In this document: positions 1 through 6,935 of the stretch, piece after piece
Numbering within the stretch: the stretch's first letter is position 1
Layout of the letters: each line of letters begins with the position of its first letter
Virus record (IMG/VR): IMGVR_UViG_3300032331_003144
Span: 1-46,855 of that record
Length of the DNA: 46,855 nt
Reading direction: 5' to 3' (one strand)
DNA from: a virus
Program-made: the position numbers and the translations under genes
Notes under the pieces: model-generated
The model's input: the letters and a program-made list of their open reading frames with translations, nothing else
Told to the model about the DNA's origin: nothing
The model's database searches: none

Positions 1-144
1 TAAATTTTTATATTCTTGTTTAGTTAATCCTTTCATTAGCATATAACATTCAAAATCTATATCTAATAATCTCCAATGAGTATACCATTCTTCTTTCCAC
101 AGTTCACGGAATTTTTCAAATTCCTGTTTTGTTAATTTATCCAT
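1..144 (-). CDS. Small hypothetical protein, C-terminus cut by window edge
   Basis: An ATG at 144 opens a frame of 48 codons that runs off the left edge without a stop, so the real protein is longer. The visible part is charged and aromatic (MDKLTKQEFEKF, then WKEEWYTHWRLL). It repeats an LTKQEY element that resembles LTQEEYDF in the 76-residue protein at 2762-2992, so the two may be distant paralogues. It starts two bases after the stop of the gene at 147-404, so it is probably in the same transcript. Function is unknown. Confidence 0.6.
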   Translation of the reverse strand, partial: MDKLTKQEFEKFRELWKEEWYTHWRLLDIDFECYMLMKGLTKQEYKNL

Positions 145-146
145 GA

Positions 147-404
147 TTAAAAGGGTAAATCATCTTCATCAATAACTCTATTAAGTGTTCCTGGTAAATC
201 TTCTTGATGGATTGATTCTGGTTCTCTAAAATAGAAATCTAAGAAATCTTTAGGGTAAAGATTTACTCTCCCTTCGTATTTTGGATTAGTAATTTCTCGG
301 GTTTGCAGTTTAATATTCGCATTAATAGCGGCTGATGCTACTTCTTTTCCTAGATCATTACCTGCAGGTTTTCCTAGGTAATCATATAAACTTAAATATT
401 CCAT
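147..404 (-). CDS. Small protein with SSB-like acidic C-terminal tip
   Basis: Eighty-five residues with no family I recognise. The last seven residues are DEDDLPF. An acidic run ending in a hydrophobic residue plus Pro-Phe is the tip by which bacterial SSB proteins recruit partners, and DDLPF is the form typical of Bacteroidota SSB. The gp32-like protein of this phage (10481-11314) ends the same way. I infer that this protein docks on host or phage proteins that normally bind SSB tails. It lacks the length for a full OB-fold SSB. A good promoter lies just upstream. Confidence 0.7.
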   Translation of the reverse strand: MEYLSLYDYLGKPAGNDLGKEVASAAINANIKLQTREITNPKYEGRVNLYPKDFLDFYFREPESIHQEDLPGTLNRVIDEDDLPF

Positions 405-420
405 AACTTTTATTTTTGAT

Positions 421-451
421 TAAATATACGAAAAGAAAATATAGACTCCAA
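421..451 (-). promoter_or_regulatory. Bacteroidota-type promoter for the gene at 147-404
   Basis: On the minus strand TTG (451-449) is followed by exactly 20 bases and then TATATTTA (428-421), which matches seven of eight positions of the Bacteroidota -7 box TAnnTTTG. The start codon lies 16 bases beyond the box. The -33 TTG falls in the hairpin that ends the preceding gene. Confidence 0.6.
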
Positions 452-460
452 ATTAGAGTC
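444..460 (-). terminator. Weak hairpin at the end of the TGT-like gene
   Basis: GACTC and GAGTC form a five-base stem around a seven-base loop that contains the stop codon of the gene at 453-1247. A T-rich stretch follows on the minus strand. The stem is short and shares bases with the next promoter, so this could be an attenuator or chance. Confidence 0.35.
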
Positions 461-1247
461 CATTTATTGTGCGAAACATTTCAACATTAAAATCTACAAG
501 ATCCTCGTTAACAAACTCTTTGCTTATACTTTGAATATTATTCATATTAGCTATTGGTTTTTGATGTAATCCCATTTTTGTATATGGCATTTCACCAATT
601 GCGGCCATAATTGGACTTGAGGTATCAATAGATTCAATAAATAGCATATTTTTATAAAAACCAAATTCAATAGGGGAAGCAGTTCCAAGTAAATGGATTC
701 GATCTGTATTGACGATTGTTTTATCTCTAAACATAGTAGAAATTACCATAAATCTTCCAATAGCTTTACCTAAATCTTGATTTGGGTGGGGACAAATATC
801 ATTATAATATGAAGCACCATATGAAAATGCAATTTTCTTGTATCCCAAATCTTTATATGCTTGAACACATAAGTTAGCTTCATGTAAACTTTTTGCTTGC
901 ACAACGGCTACTTTAGTTGTATTTTCCGGAAGTTGAATATTTGCCCATTGTTTTGCATTACGAACTGAAGCAGCATAATCTTCCCAAACATCAGGTACAA
1001 TAAATTCATCTGGTTCAAGTTTATTTACCCAATACATTAAACGATCTGTGTTATATGCTTCTCCAAGTTCATGAAGGGAATTGTCCATTATAATATATCG
1101 ATCTACATTTTTTGAATTAAGGAAAAATACACGATATTCTTCGTTTTCATCCATTAAATGGGGTAAACAATAATCGTAATCGTTAAATTCTCTACTTTTT
1201 GTCAATAGACAAAATGGTACTTCGTGGCTAATTTTTACTTTTTTCAT
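453..1247 (-). CDS. tRNA-guanine transglycosylase/DpdA-like protein
   Basis: The 264 residues carry motifs that align with the TGT superfamily TIM barrel. IMDNSLHELG (53-62) sits where TGT has its substrate-binding DSGGFQ segment. VPDVWED (84-90) supplies a second Asp. VVQ (115-117) matches the TGT GIVQG strand. LLGTAS (187-192) matches the LSVGEP-type turn. SIDTSSP (206-212) offers Asp208 at the position of the TGT nucleophile (FDCVLPTR). Family knowledge: TGT swaps guanine for a 7-deazaguanine in tRNA, and the phage relatives (DpdA) do this in DNA. I see no zinc-site cysteines, which argues against ordinary bacterial tRNA TGT. No queuosine-precursor genes lie in the window, so the base donor would come from elsewhere in the genome or from the host. 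Confidence 0.55.
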   Translation of the reverse strand: MKKVKISHEVPFCLLTKSREFNDYDYCLPHLMDENEEYRVFFLNSKNVDRYIIMDNSLHELGEAYNTDRLMYWVNKLEPDEFIVPDVWEDYAASVRNAKQWANIQLPENTTKVAVVQAKSLHEANLCVQAYKDLGYKKIAFSYGASYYNDICPHPNQDLGKAIGRFMVISTMFRDKTIVNTDRIHLLGTASPIEFGFYKNMLFIESIDTSSPIMAAIGEMPYTKMGLHQKPIANMNNIQSISKEFVNEDLVDFNVEMFRTINGL

Positions 1248-1252
1248 ATTAA

Positions 1253-1501
1253 TTAATTTTCTACATATGCATGTTCGTATGATTCTACAGCTATTGCTTC
1301 TAGGTTTGCAAAACGAGATGCATCATAACCTACCCAACGTAATCCCATTTTAGTTGTTCCTTCATTTTTTATTCCCGCAATAATAAACACTCGTTGTTCA
1401 TAATTGTTTATAAATTCTTCAACAACTTCATATTCTCTTCCATTTACAACTTCAGCACCTTCAGGTAACTTTCTGTCATTTATACAAACTACTTTTTTCA
1501 T
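1253..1501 (-). CDS. Small conserved-looking SH3-like hypothetical protein
   Basis: Eighty-two residues beginning KKVVCINDRKLPEGAEV and containing GREYEV and YDASRFANLE. This pattern (VCI.D, then a KEYEV-like strand, then a ..ASRF..L end) resembles small SH3-barrel-like proteins common in Bacteroidota phages; that is recollection of a pattern, not a database hit. The start codon overlaps the stop of the upstream 29-residue membrane peptide as ATGA, so the two are probably translationally coupled. No function can be assigned. Confidence 0.65.
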   Translation of the reverse strand: MKKVVCINDRKLPEGAEVVNGREYEVVEEFINNYEQRVFIIAGIKNEGTTKMGLRWVGYDASRFANLEAIAVESYEHAYVEN

Positions 1502-1587
1502 TTTTGTTTTTTAAACATGTTAAAAATTAACAGTAAAGCTGAAGCAATTACTGCAAAATATCCTAATATAAATCCTATTAAGTTCAT
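1498..1587 (-). CDS. 29-residue single-pass membrane peptide
   Basis: A short frame from ATG at 1587 to TGA at 1500-1498 encodes 29 residues: a hydrophobic helix (about residues 3-24, beginning MNLIGFILGYFAVIAS) followed by a basic tail KKQK, as expected for a small inner-membrane protein with a cytoplasmic C-terminus. It fills the gap between the acetyltransferase and the SH3-like gene: two bases from the stop of the former and a four-base ATGA overlap with the latter. That tight packing supports it being real. Function is unknown. Confidence 0.6.
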   Translation of the reverse strand: MNLIGFILGYFAVIASALLLIFNMFKKQK

Positions 1588-1589
1588 AA

Positions 1590-1922
1590 TTATTTAATTT
1601 TTCTCTCCATGTAAATGCATGTTTCTCCCTCTTCAAATCCTTTTTTACGAAGTAAATTAATACTTGTAGGTAAACACCAGGCAAATGCGGTGTAATTTTT
1701 AAAATGTTCTTCTACATATTTCCATCGAGTATCCCAAAGTTTATTAAAGATACCTTGGCGTCTAAAATCATCATGTACCCAAGCATCCATAAATTTTATT
1801 TTGTTATCAAGTTCAATATGCATGAAAATATGTCCAACAGGATGATCGGTTGAATTTAATGCAATCCACCCATACATATTTTGCGTATTAGTTTTAATTT
1901 GTATAATTTTTATATCTATCAT
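1590..1922 (-). CDS. GNAT-family N-acetyltransferase
   Basis: At 110 residues this is a compact GNAT fold. DAWVHDDFRRQGIFNKLW (about 46-63) is the core: a beta strand, then the acetyl-CoA pyrophosphate loop RRQGIF, which fits R/Q-x-x-G-x-G/A except that the last position is Phe. The C-terminal part (AWCLPTSINLLRKKGFEEGE) matches the usual N..S..ly.k.GF ending. GNAT enzymes move an acetyl group from acetyl-CoA to an amine; the substrate cannot be read from sequence. It lies one base from the gene at 1924. Confidence 0.75.
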   Translation of the reverse strand: MIDIKIIQIKTNTQNMYGWIALNSTDHPVGHIFMHIELDNKIKFMDAWVHDDFRRQGIFNKLWDTRWKYVEEHFKNYTAFAWCLPTSINLLRKKGFEEGETCIYMERKIK

Positions 1923-1923
1923 T

Positions 1924-2520
1924 TTATAGATGATTTTTTGGACGACCTCTACCTCTTTTTATTTTTAATACATCTAGTATTGGGAGAGTTCTGACTTTTT
2001 TGGGACGACCTCTACCTCTCATATTTTTTCTATTTTCAGCAGGTGTTGTTCTAAAAAAATTAGATGCTCTATCATAAAAACTTAAAATATCCCCAGGCCA
2101 TTTAAGAAATTCAGTTTCAAGTTCTTCTTTAGTAATTTGAAATGCAGATGTAAAGGCATCATAAAGAGCAACCACACGTGATGTTTCTTCTTTTTCAAAA
2201 TCCTCCATTAAACGTTTATATCGTGCAAAATCTACAGCACAAATCTCAACTTGGAATTGGGAATCATGTTTTGTTAAATCCAATTTTTCTTTAGCCATAT
2301 ATAATGATAATTGAGCTTGCCAAAAATATGATGATGGATTAAAATCACCATTTAATATACGGTCTTTTAAAGGTGCTCGTTTACCAAGAGGTATAATTTT
2401 ATCAGTATGAGTACGCCACCACATAAATTTATTATAGTTAATAGGTTGAAGTTTATTAATATGTTCTGCAACAACTTCTTTACTGTGTCTAATACTTGTT
2501 TCTTTTATAAAACTATACAT
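1924..2520 (-). CDS. Hypothetical protein with two AT-hook-like motifs
   Basis: The 198-residue protein has an alpha-helical, charged body of unknown family. Two nearly identical basic motifs lie in its last 35 residues: RGRGRPKK (about 169-176) and RGRGRPKN (about 189-196). Each contains the RGRP core of the AT-hook, which binds the minor groove of AT-rich DNA. In a genome this AT-rich, DNA binding is a fair inference. The final codons overlap the upstream gene's neighbour arrangement tightly: this gene starts eight bases inside the end of the gene at 2513-2710. Confidence 0.7.
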   Translation of the reverse strand: MYSFIKETSIRHSKEVVAEHINKLQPINYNKFMWWRTHTDKIIPLGKRAPLKDRILNGDFNPSSYFWQAQLSLYMAKEKLDLTKHDSQFQVEICAVDFARYKRLMEDFEKEETSRVVALYDAFTSAFQITKEELETEFLKWPGDILSFYDRASNFFRTTPAENRKNMRGRGRPKKVRTLPILDVLKIKRGRGRPKNHL

Positions 2521-2710
2521 TATCTAATTTATCTTCAAATTCCTTTAAATCTTGTTCCATAATTTTTAATTTTTTAACTAAAATAGCATGATATAAAACA
2601 GGATCTATTTGCTTAGGATTATCAGGATGGTAATTCCATACCTCCTTAATAGCATTATTTATATCAATAATATTAGCAATTTTGTTATTATGTAAATTTT
2701 GATTTTTCAT
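2513..2710 (-). CDS. Small hypothetical protein
   Basis: Sixty-five residues, Asn-rich at the N-terminus and ending in a charged helix (KKLKIMEQDLKEFEDKLDNV) that could form a short coiled coil. No family is recognised. It overlaps the downstream AT-hook gene by eight bases and is preceded by one of the clearest promoters in the window, so it probably heads the small accessory operon that runs down to about 453. Confidence 0.6.
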   Translation of the reverse strand: MKNQNLHNNKIANIIDINNAIKEVWNYHPDNPKQIDPVLYHAILVKKLKIMEQDLKEFEDKLDNV

Positions 2711-2721
2711 TGTGTTTTTTT

Positions 2722-2752
2722 TAAATATAAAACTAATTTTTTAGGAAACCAA
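2722..2752 (-). promoter_or_regulatory. Bacteroidota-type promoter for the gene at 2513-2710
   Basis: On the minus strand TTG (2752-2750), exactly 20 bases, then TATATTTA (2729-2722). The ATG lies 11 bases after the box, leaving a very short A-rich leader. Confidence 0.6.
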
Positions 2753-2761
2753 ATTTAATAT

Positions 2762-2992
2762 CTATAAACCTTGTTCCATTCTTAAATCATAATCTTCTTT
2801 TTCAACTTCAGAATAAACATTGATATTTAACCAACGACCTTCTCCAATATTGTTTAGGTATTTCCAAGCCTCGGCTGCGTCCCATTTAACACAAAAATCA
2901 TATTCCTCTTGAGTTAAATACTCTTTAGTATTTATGATTTTTTGATACTGTTTGTACTCTTGTTCTTCTTGATAAATGAATTCGTTATACAT
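2762..2992 (-). CDS. Small acidic, aromatic hypothetical protein
   Basis: Seventy-six residues rich in Glu, Tyr and Trp (EEQEYKQYQK, LTQEEYDFCVKWDAAEAW). The LTQEEYDF segment resembles LTKQEY in the partial protein at the left window edge. No family is recognised. It is preceded by a promoter-like -7 box and by a small inverted repeat. Confidence 0.6.
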   Translation of the reverse strand: MYNEFIYQEEQEYKQYQKIINTKEYLTQEEYDFCVKWDAAEAWKYLNNIGEGRWLNINVYSEVEKEDYDLRMEQGL

Positions 2993-3020
2993 AACCTTTA
3001 TTTTTTTAATTTCTATACCG

Positions 3021-3051
3021 TAAATATACGAATAGGATCTTAGGAATCCTA
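3021..3051 (-). promoter_or_regulatory. Candidate promoter with imperfect -33 and adjacent palindrome
   Basis: TATATTTA (3028-3021, minus strand) is identical to the -7 box at 421-428 and is preceded by the same CG, but the triplet 20 bases upstream is TAG, not TTG. The perfect 11-base palindrome TAGGAATCCTA (3041-3051) covers this -33 position, and TAGGAT/ATCCTA arms (3033-3038 and 3046-3051) form a longer inverted repeat. It could be an operator or a weak hairpin at the end of the membrane-protein gene. Confidence 0.4.
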
Positions 3052-3069
3052 CTCTTTTTGCATAAGTTT

Positions 3070-4188
3070 TTAAAAATAAGTTATTGTATTATCATCTTTT
3101 TTTGTATTTTTTAAAGTACCTAATTCTATACTTAATTTTTTTATTTCTTTTATATGAGTGTTAATTTTATTTGATTGGTCTGGGTTTAATTTATAAAGTT
3201 GATTAAAATTATCCATTACTTCTTCAACTTGGTTATTTAGTTGGTTTAATTTTTCAGTTGTTTGAGGGTCTAAATTTGCTAATTTTGCTTCTTGTTCATC
3301 TATATAACCATCATTATTAGTATCGGATTCATTAAATACTTGCTCGAATTCTTCTTTAAATAAAGGAGCATCTAACCATTCTTTATCTTCCTCAGCCAAA
3401 TCATGTATAGGGTCTTTACGAATTTGGGCAAAAGCAAAATTAGCGGCAATTACTAAAGATATTGCTAATGGATCAAACACAAAAATAATAATAAGCAAAA
3501 ACCAATTAATAATTTTATCCATTGGTTGGCCTGTTAAATTTGAAATATATTTAAGAGGACCTAATTCACTTGTAGTTTCACTATTAGTTTTAACTTCTAA
3601 AATTTGATTTTCTAAACTAAAAATAGAATCATTTACTACATCTACTTTTTCAGATAATTTTTCATCTGATTTAGATGTGGATTCAATGTTACGGATTGCA
3701 GCATTGTTTGTTCTAACTACTAAATTACCATTTTTATCCGTATATTGAGTAGTTGAGCCTTTAGATAATGTACCTCGTAAATCTGAGAGGGATTGCTTTT
3801 CTTTTAATATATTATTTCTTGAATCTGTGTAAAGTTGTTTTTTAGTTTCTAAGGCAGAAATTTGTTTATCTATAATTTCAGATTTTGTAGCTGTAGTTTG
3901 ATAGGCTGCAGATAAAAAACCATAAATTCCTGCAGATGTAATTAGTATTAATATACAAGTAGCTACCACAAGATAAGTTCTTAAAATTTTATTTAATGTA
4001 TTCCAATATTGGTATAATAAGGAAGCAATAACTAATTTAGCAACTTCTAAAGAAGAAGCCATAATTAAAACTGCAAAACTAGCTCCAGCAAATAACATAC
4101 TAAGACCAGTTACTGAGTAAAAAGCAGCAGACAAACTAACAGATAATGCAGATAAAGCTATTATAAATGGTAAAAAATATTTTTTCAT
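3070..4188 (-). CDS. Multi-pass membrane protein with coiled coil and EF-hand
   Basis: The 372-residue protein has three hydrophobic segments near the N-terminus (about 4-24, 31-58 and 71-93), a long polar, coiled-coil-prone region (about 100-205), a fourth membrane segment (about 228-252) and a soluble C-terminal tail. In the tail DTNNDGYIDEQE (289-300) is a textbook EF-hand calcium loop, with Asp, Asn, Asp, Tyr, Asp and Glu at loop positions 1, 3, 5, 7, 9 and 12. Only one loop is seen. The N-terminal segment, with SLEVAKLVIASLLYQYW, reminds me of uncharacterised membrane proteins of marine T4-like phages. Lying after nrdA it may be co-expressed with it. Role unknown; remodelling or sensing at the host membrane is possible but speculative. 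Confidence 0.75.
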   Translation of the reverse strand: MKKYFLPFIIALSALSVSLSAAFYSVTGLSMLFAGASFAVLIMASSLEVAKLVIASLLYQYWNTLNKILRTYLVVATCILILITSAGIYGFLSAAYQTTATKSEIIDKQISALETKKQLYTDSRNNILKEKQSLSDLRGTLSKGSTTQYTDKNGNLVVRTNNAAIRNIESTSKSDEKLSEKVDVVNDSIFSLENQILEVKTNSETTSELGPLKYISNLTGQPMDKIINWFLLIIIFVFDPLAISLVIAANFAFAQIRKDPIHDLAEEDKEWLDAPLFKEEFEQVFNESDTNNDGYIDEQEAKLANLDPQTTEKLNQLNNQVEEVMDNFNQLYKLNPDQSNKINTHIKEIKKLSIELGTLKNTKKDDNTITYF

Positions 4189-4209
4189 AGTATTTTATAG
4201 ATTAATGTA

Positions 4210-5922
4210 CTATCCATCACAACTTAAACAAGTAGATGTACGAGAGCCTAAATCTCCTTTAATTACAGAGTCGGTTCTTAAATAGTATAGGGTTTTTATT
4301 CCTAATTTCCAACTTTCTATATGGACTTGATTAATCCATCTTGGAGAATCTGTTGGATCAAAAGCTAAATTTAAGGATTGGGTTTGATCAATATAACGTT
4401 GACGGGCTGCGGCTTGTTGAACTAAAGATAATTGGTTAATTTCGGGAAATGTTAAAAATACTTCTTTTTCTTCTTCATTTAAAACATCATGTGATAAATT
4501 TTGAACTGATCCGTTATCTGCTAAAATTTGGTCCCAATATTTATTTTGGTTTTTTCCTTTAGATTCTAATAATTTTTCTAATTCTTGATTTTTAACAATA
4601 AATGTTCCTTTAGCTCCATTAAACACATAAACATTTGCTGGTTGGGGTTCAATACCAGCGGAACAAGCATTAATACGTGAATTGGATACTGTTGGAGCTA
4701 TGGCTAATAAATGAGTATTTCTCATACCTGTGTTTTTACACCACAGAGGTTCACCATATTCTACAGCTAGTTGACGAGATGCTGCTTCTGCTTTAATTTT
4801 AATATCACTAAAAATAGTATGTGTCCAGGCTGTTGATGCAATTGAATTAAAAGGTAAATTCTTTTGTTGTAAAAAGGTATGCCAACCCATTACACCTAAA
4901 CCAAGTGCACGTCCTTTTTTAGCATGTCTGTGAGAACGAATCATTGAGTCTTTACCATTTGTTTTAACAATAAATTCTTCCATTACCCCATCTAAAAAAT
5001 ATACAGCAGTTTCAACTAAATCTGTGTTTTTCCATTCATCATATTTAGCTAAATTTAAAGAACTTAAACAACAAATAAATGAATGTTCTTCATCTGTATG
5101 TAATGTAATTTCAGTACAAATATTAGTCATACTAACATCAAGATTATTCATTCTATATGCTAATGGATTATCTTTATTAACATTATCCTTAAACATAATA
5201 TATGGTTCTCCTGTTTCTACACGAGATTTAAGAATTTCTAACCACAAAGACATAGCTTCACTATCACGATCATTTAAACGCTTCATAAATGCATCATCAA
5301 CAACTATACATTGATGAAGATTAAGACATTGTCTGTTAGGATCACCCTTAGGTCTACGGATTTGAAGAAATTCATTAATATCTTTATGATTAATATCTAA
5401 ATTTACAGATGCTGCTCCTCTTCGTACTGATCCTTGATTAGTTGCTATAATAGTGGAATCATAAATTTTAGCCCAAGGGACTATTCCTTCGGATTTTCCA
5501 TTTCCGGTAATATTTGATCCTCTTCCTCTAATTCTTGAGAGGGAAATTCCAACTCCACCTCCATAAGAGGTAAGTCGCATAAGTTCTGCGTTTGTAAGGC
5601 CAATACCTCTGATTGAATCTGGAGTATCGATGCCAAAGCAACTAATCGGTAATCCGCGGTCCGTTCCTGTGTTTGAGAGTACAGGGCTAGCCAATCCAAT
5701 CCATCCATTCCAAATATATTTAAAAAATTTGTTTTCTAATTCAGGTTTATTTAAACGCATAGCTACAGAATGTGCTACTCGTCTGTATGCTTTTTTTGGT
5801 GTTTCTCCGGGAAGTAAATATCCTTTTGAAATAGTACTTAAGGCAACCTCATCAAAATATTCAGGATAATCTTTTCCACGTTCCCATTGTGTGTAATCTA
5901 TTGATAAGTTGTTATTATCCAT
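4210..5922 (-). CDS. nrdA: Class I ribonucleotide reductase large subunit
   Basis: Reduces ribonucleoside diphosphates to deoxy forms for phage DNA synthesis, together with NrdB encoded just upstream. Key residues are visible: Cys95 in ISCFG and Cys285 in CCLSSLNL (the reducing pair), the active-site set N-x-C-x-E (267-271, TNICTEI) with the thiyl Cys269, the LYYLR tyrosine pair near the C-terminus, and the tail cysteines CLSC (565-568) that accept electrons. At 570 residues it is much shorter than the roughly 750 of E. coli or T4. The N-terminal ATP-cone is absent, so the usual dATP activity switch should be missing. The segment APTVSNSRINACSAGIEP deviates from the usual APTATIS form but keeps the core. 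Confidence 0.96.
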   Translation of the reverse strand: MDNNNLSIDYTQWERGKDYPEYFDEVALSTISKGYLLPGETPKKAYRRVAHSVAMRLNKPELENKFFKYIWNGWIGLASPVLSNTGTDRGLPISCFGIDTPDSIRGIGLTNAELMRLTSYGGGVGISLSRIRGRGSNITGNGKSEGIVPWAKIYDSTIIATNQGSVRRGAASVNLDINHKDINEFLQIRRPKGDPNRQCLNLHQCIVVDDAFMKRLNDRDSEAMSLWLEILKSRVETGEPYIMFKDNVNKDNPLAYRMNNLDVSMTNICTEITLHTDEEHSFICCLSSLNLAKYDEWKNTDLVETAVYFLDGVMEEFIVKTNGKDSMIRSHRHAKKGRALGLGVMGWHTFLQQKNLPFNSIASTAWTHTIFSDIKIKAEAASRQLAVEYGEPLWCKNTGMRNTHLLAIAPTVSNSRINACSAGIEPQPANVYVFNGAKGTFIVKNQELEKLLESKGKNQNKYWDQILADNGSVQNLSHDVLNEEEKEVFLTFPEINQLSLVQQAAARQRYIDQTQSLNLAFDPTDSPRWINQVHIESWKLGIKTLYYLRTDSVIKGDLGSRTSTCLSCDG

Positions 5923-5946
5923 AATTTAATTTTATAATTTTATTTT

Positions 5947-6927
5947 TTAATCGAAAATACTTTCATCAAACATTATATGACCTTTACTATAATTAGTTAC
6001 TCTTGTAGAAAAGAAATCAGAATGTTGCTTTCCTGCTGAGAGGTGATCAAACCATTTCATTCTTTCAACAGCAGTTACATCTATATTTGATATGATTGGT
6101 TTATATCCTAAATCACCTAATTTAGTATTTACTCTATTTTTAATAAAATGTTCTAGATCATATTTTGAACAACCTTCTAAATCTCCAAGCTCATAAACTT
6201 TATTAATAAAATCAATTTCTAGTTTAAGGGAAAGTAAAGCGGCTTCATTAATTGCTGCTTCTAATTCTTTAGTTTTAAGTTTTGGATTTTCTTGAATTAA
6301 AGTTCTAAATAACCAACATCCAGCTTCAGAATGAAGAGATTCATCTCGAATAGACCATTCTACTATTTGTCCAACTCCTTTAAGTTTATTACGCATTTTA
6401 AAACTCAATAAAATTGCAAAAGAAGAAAATAAATTAACACCTTCTGTAAATGCTGAGAATATAGCTAGTGATTTTGCTACTTCGTGCCAATCTATTTCTC
6501 CTTGAAAACTATCTCTTATATTCATTAAATTTTGAATTTTAGCCATTGTAGCTTCATCTTCTAAAAATTCATCAAAATTTTCAAGACCTAAAGTTTCGTT
6601 TAATAAAGAATAAGCTTCAGCATGAATTGTTTCAAAGGCACCAAAAGTAGTAGCCATCATAATAATTTCAGGTTTACGAAACCATTTTGTTACTAGACCT
6701 GACCAATAATCATTTACAACAGTTTCGGTTTGGGCAAATCCCTTTAAAATAGAACCAATAATATTTTTTTCAGTTTTATTTAAATTAAAATTCCAATCTG
6801 TTAAATCCGACATCATTGGTACTTCTGTGTGTAACCAATGAGCTTGTTGTTGTTTAAGCCAATAATCTGCAGCTTCTTGATATTCAAAAGGTTTATATAC
6901 CAATCGTGGTTTTGTTATATTTTTCAT
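5947..6927 (-). CDS. nrdB: Class I ribonucleotide reductase small subunit
   Basis: The 326-residue radical-generating partner of NrdA. The ferritin-like four-helix core carries the di-metal ligands: Glu68 (QTETV), Glu99 and His102 (ETIHAEAY), Glu162 (FTEG), Glu196 and His199 (RDESLH). Tyr106, four residues after the first ligand His, matches the radical tyrosine (Tyr122 in E. coli), so this looks like a normal tyrosyl-radical subunit and not a radical-less variant. The C-terminal end (FDESIFD) is acidic and aromatic, as needed for docking on NrdA. It precedes nrdA by 24 bases in the same operon and follows the helicase gene by eight. Confidence 0.96.
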   Translation of the reverse strand: MKNITKPRLVYKPFEYQEAADYWLKQQQAHWLHTEVPMMSDLTDWNFNLNKTEKNIIGSILKGFAQTETVVNDYWSGLVTKWFRKPEIIMMATTFGAFETIHAEAYSLLNETLGLENFDEFLEDEATMAKIQNLMNIRDSFQGEIDWHEVAKSLAIFSAFTEGVNLFSSFAILLSFKMRNKLKGVGQIVEWSIRDESLHSEAGCWLFRTLIQENPKLKTKELEAAINEAALLSLKLEIDFINKVYELGDLEGCSKYDLEHFIKNRVNTKLGDLGYKPIISNIDVTAVERMKWFDHLSAGKQHSDFFSTRVTNYSKGHIMFDESIFD

Positions 6928-6935
6928 ATTTTTAA

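Noticed and set aside
5481-5708. 75-codon frame inside nrdA, same strand
   Set aside because: It lies wholly inside the well-supported nrdA frame and is low-complexity (Glu/Leu/Gln-rich) with no domain or leader of its own.
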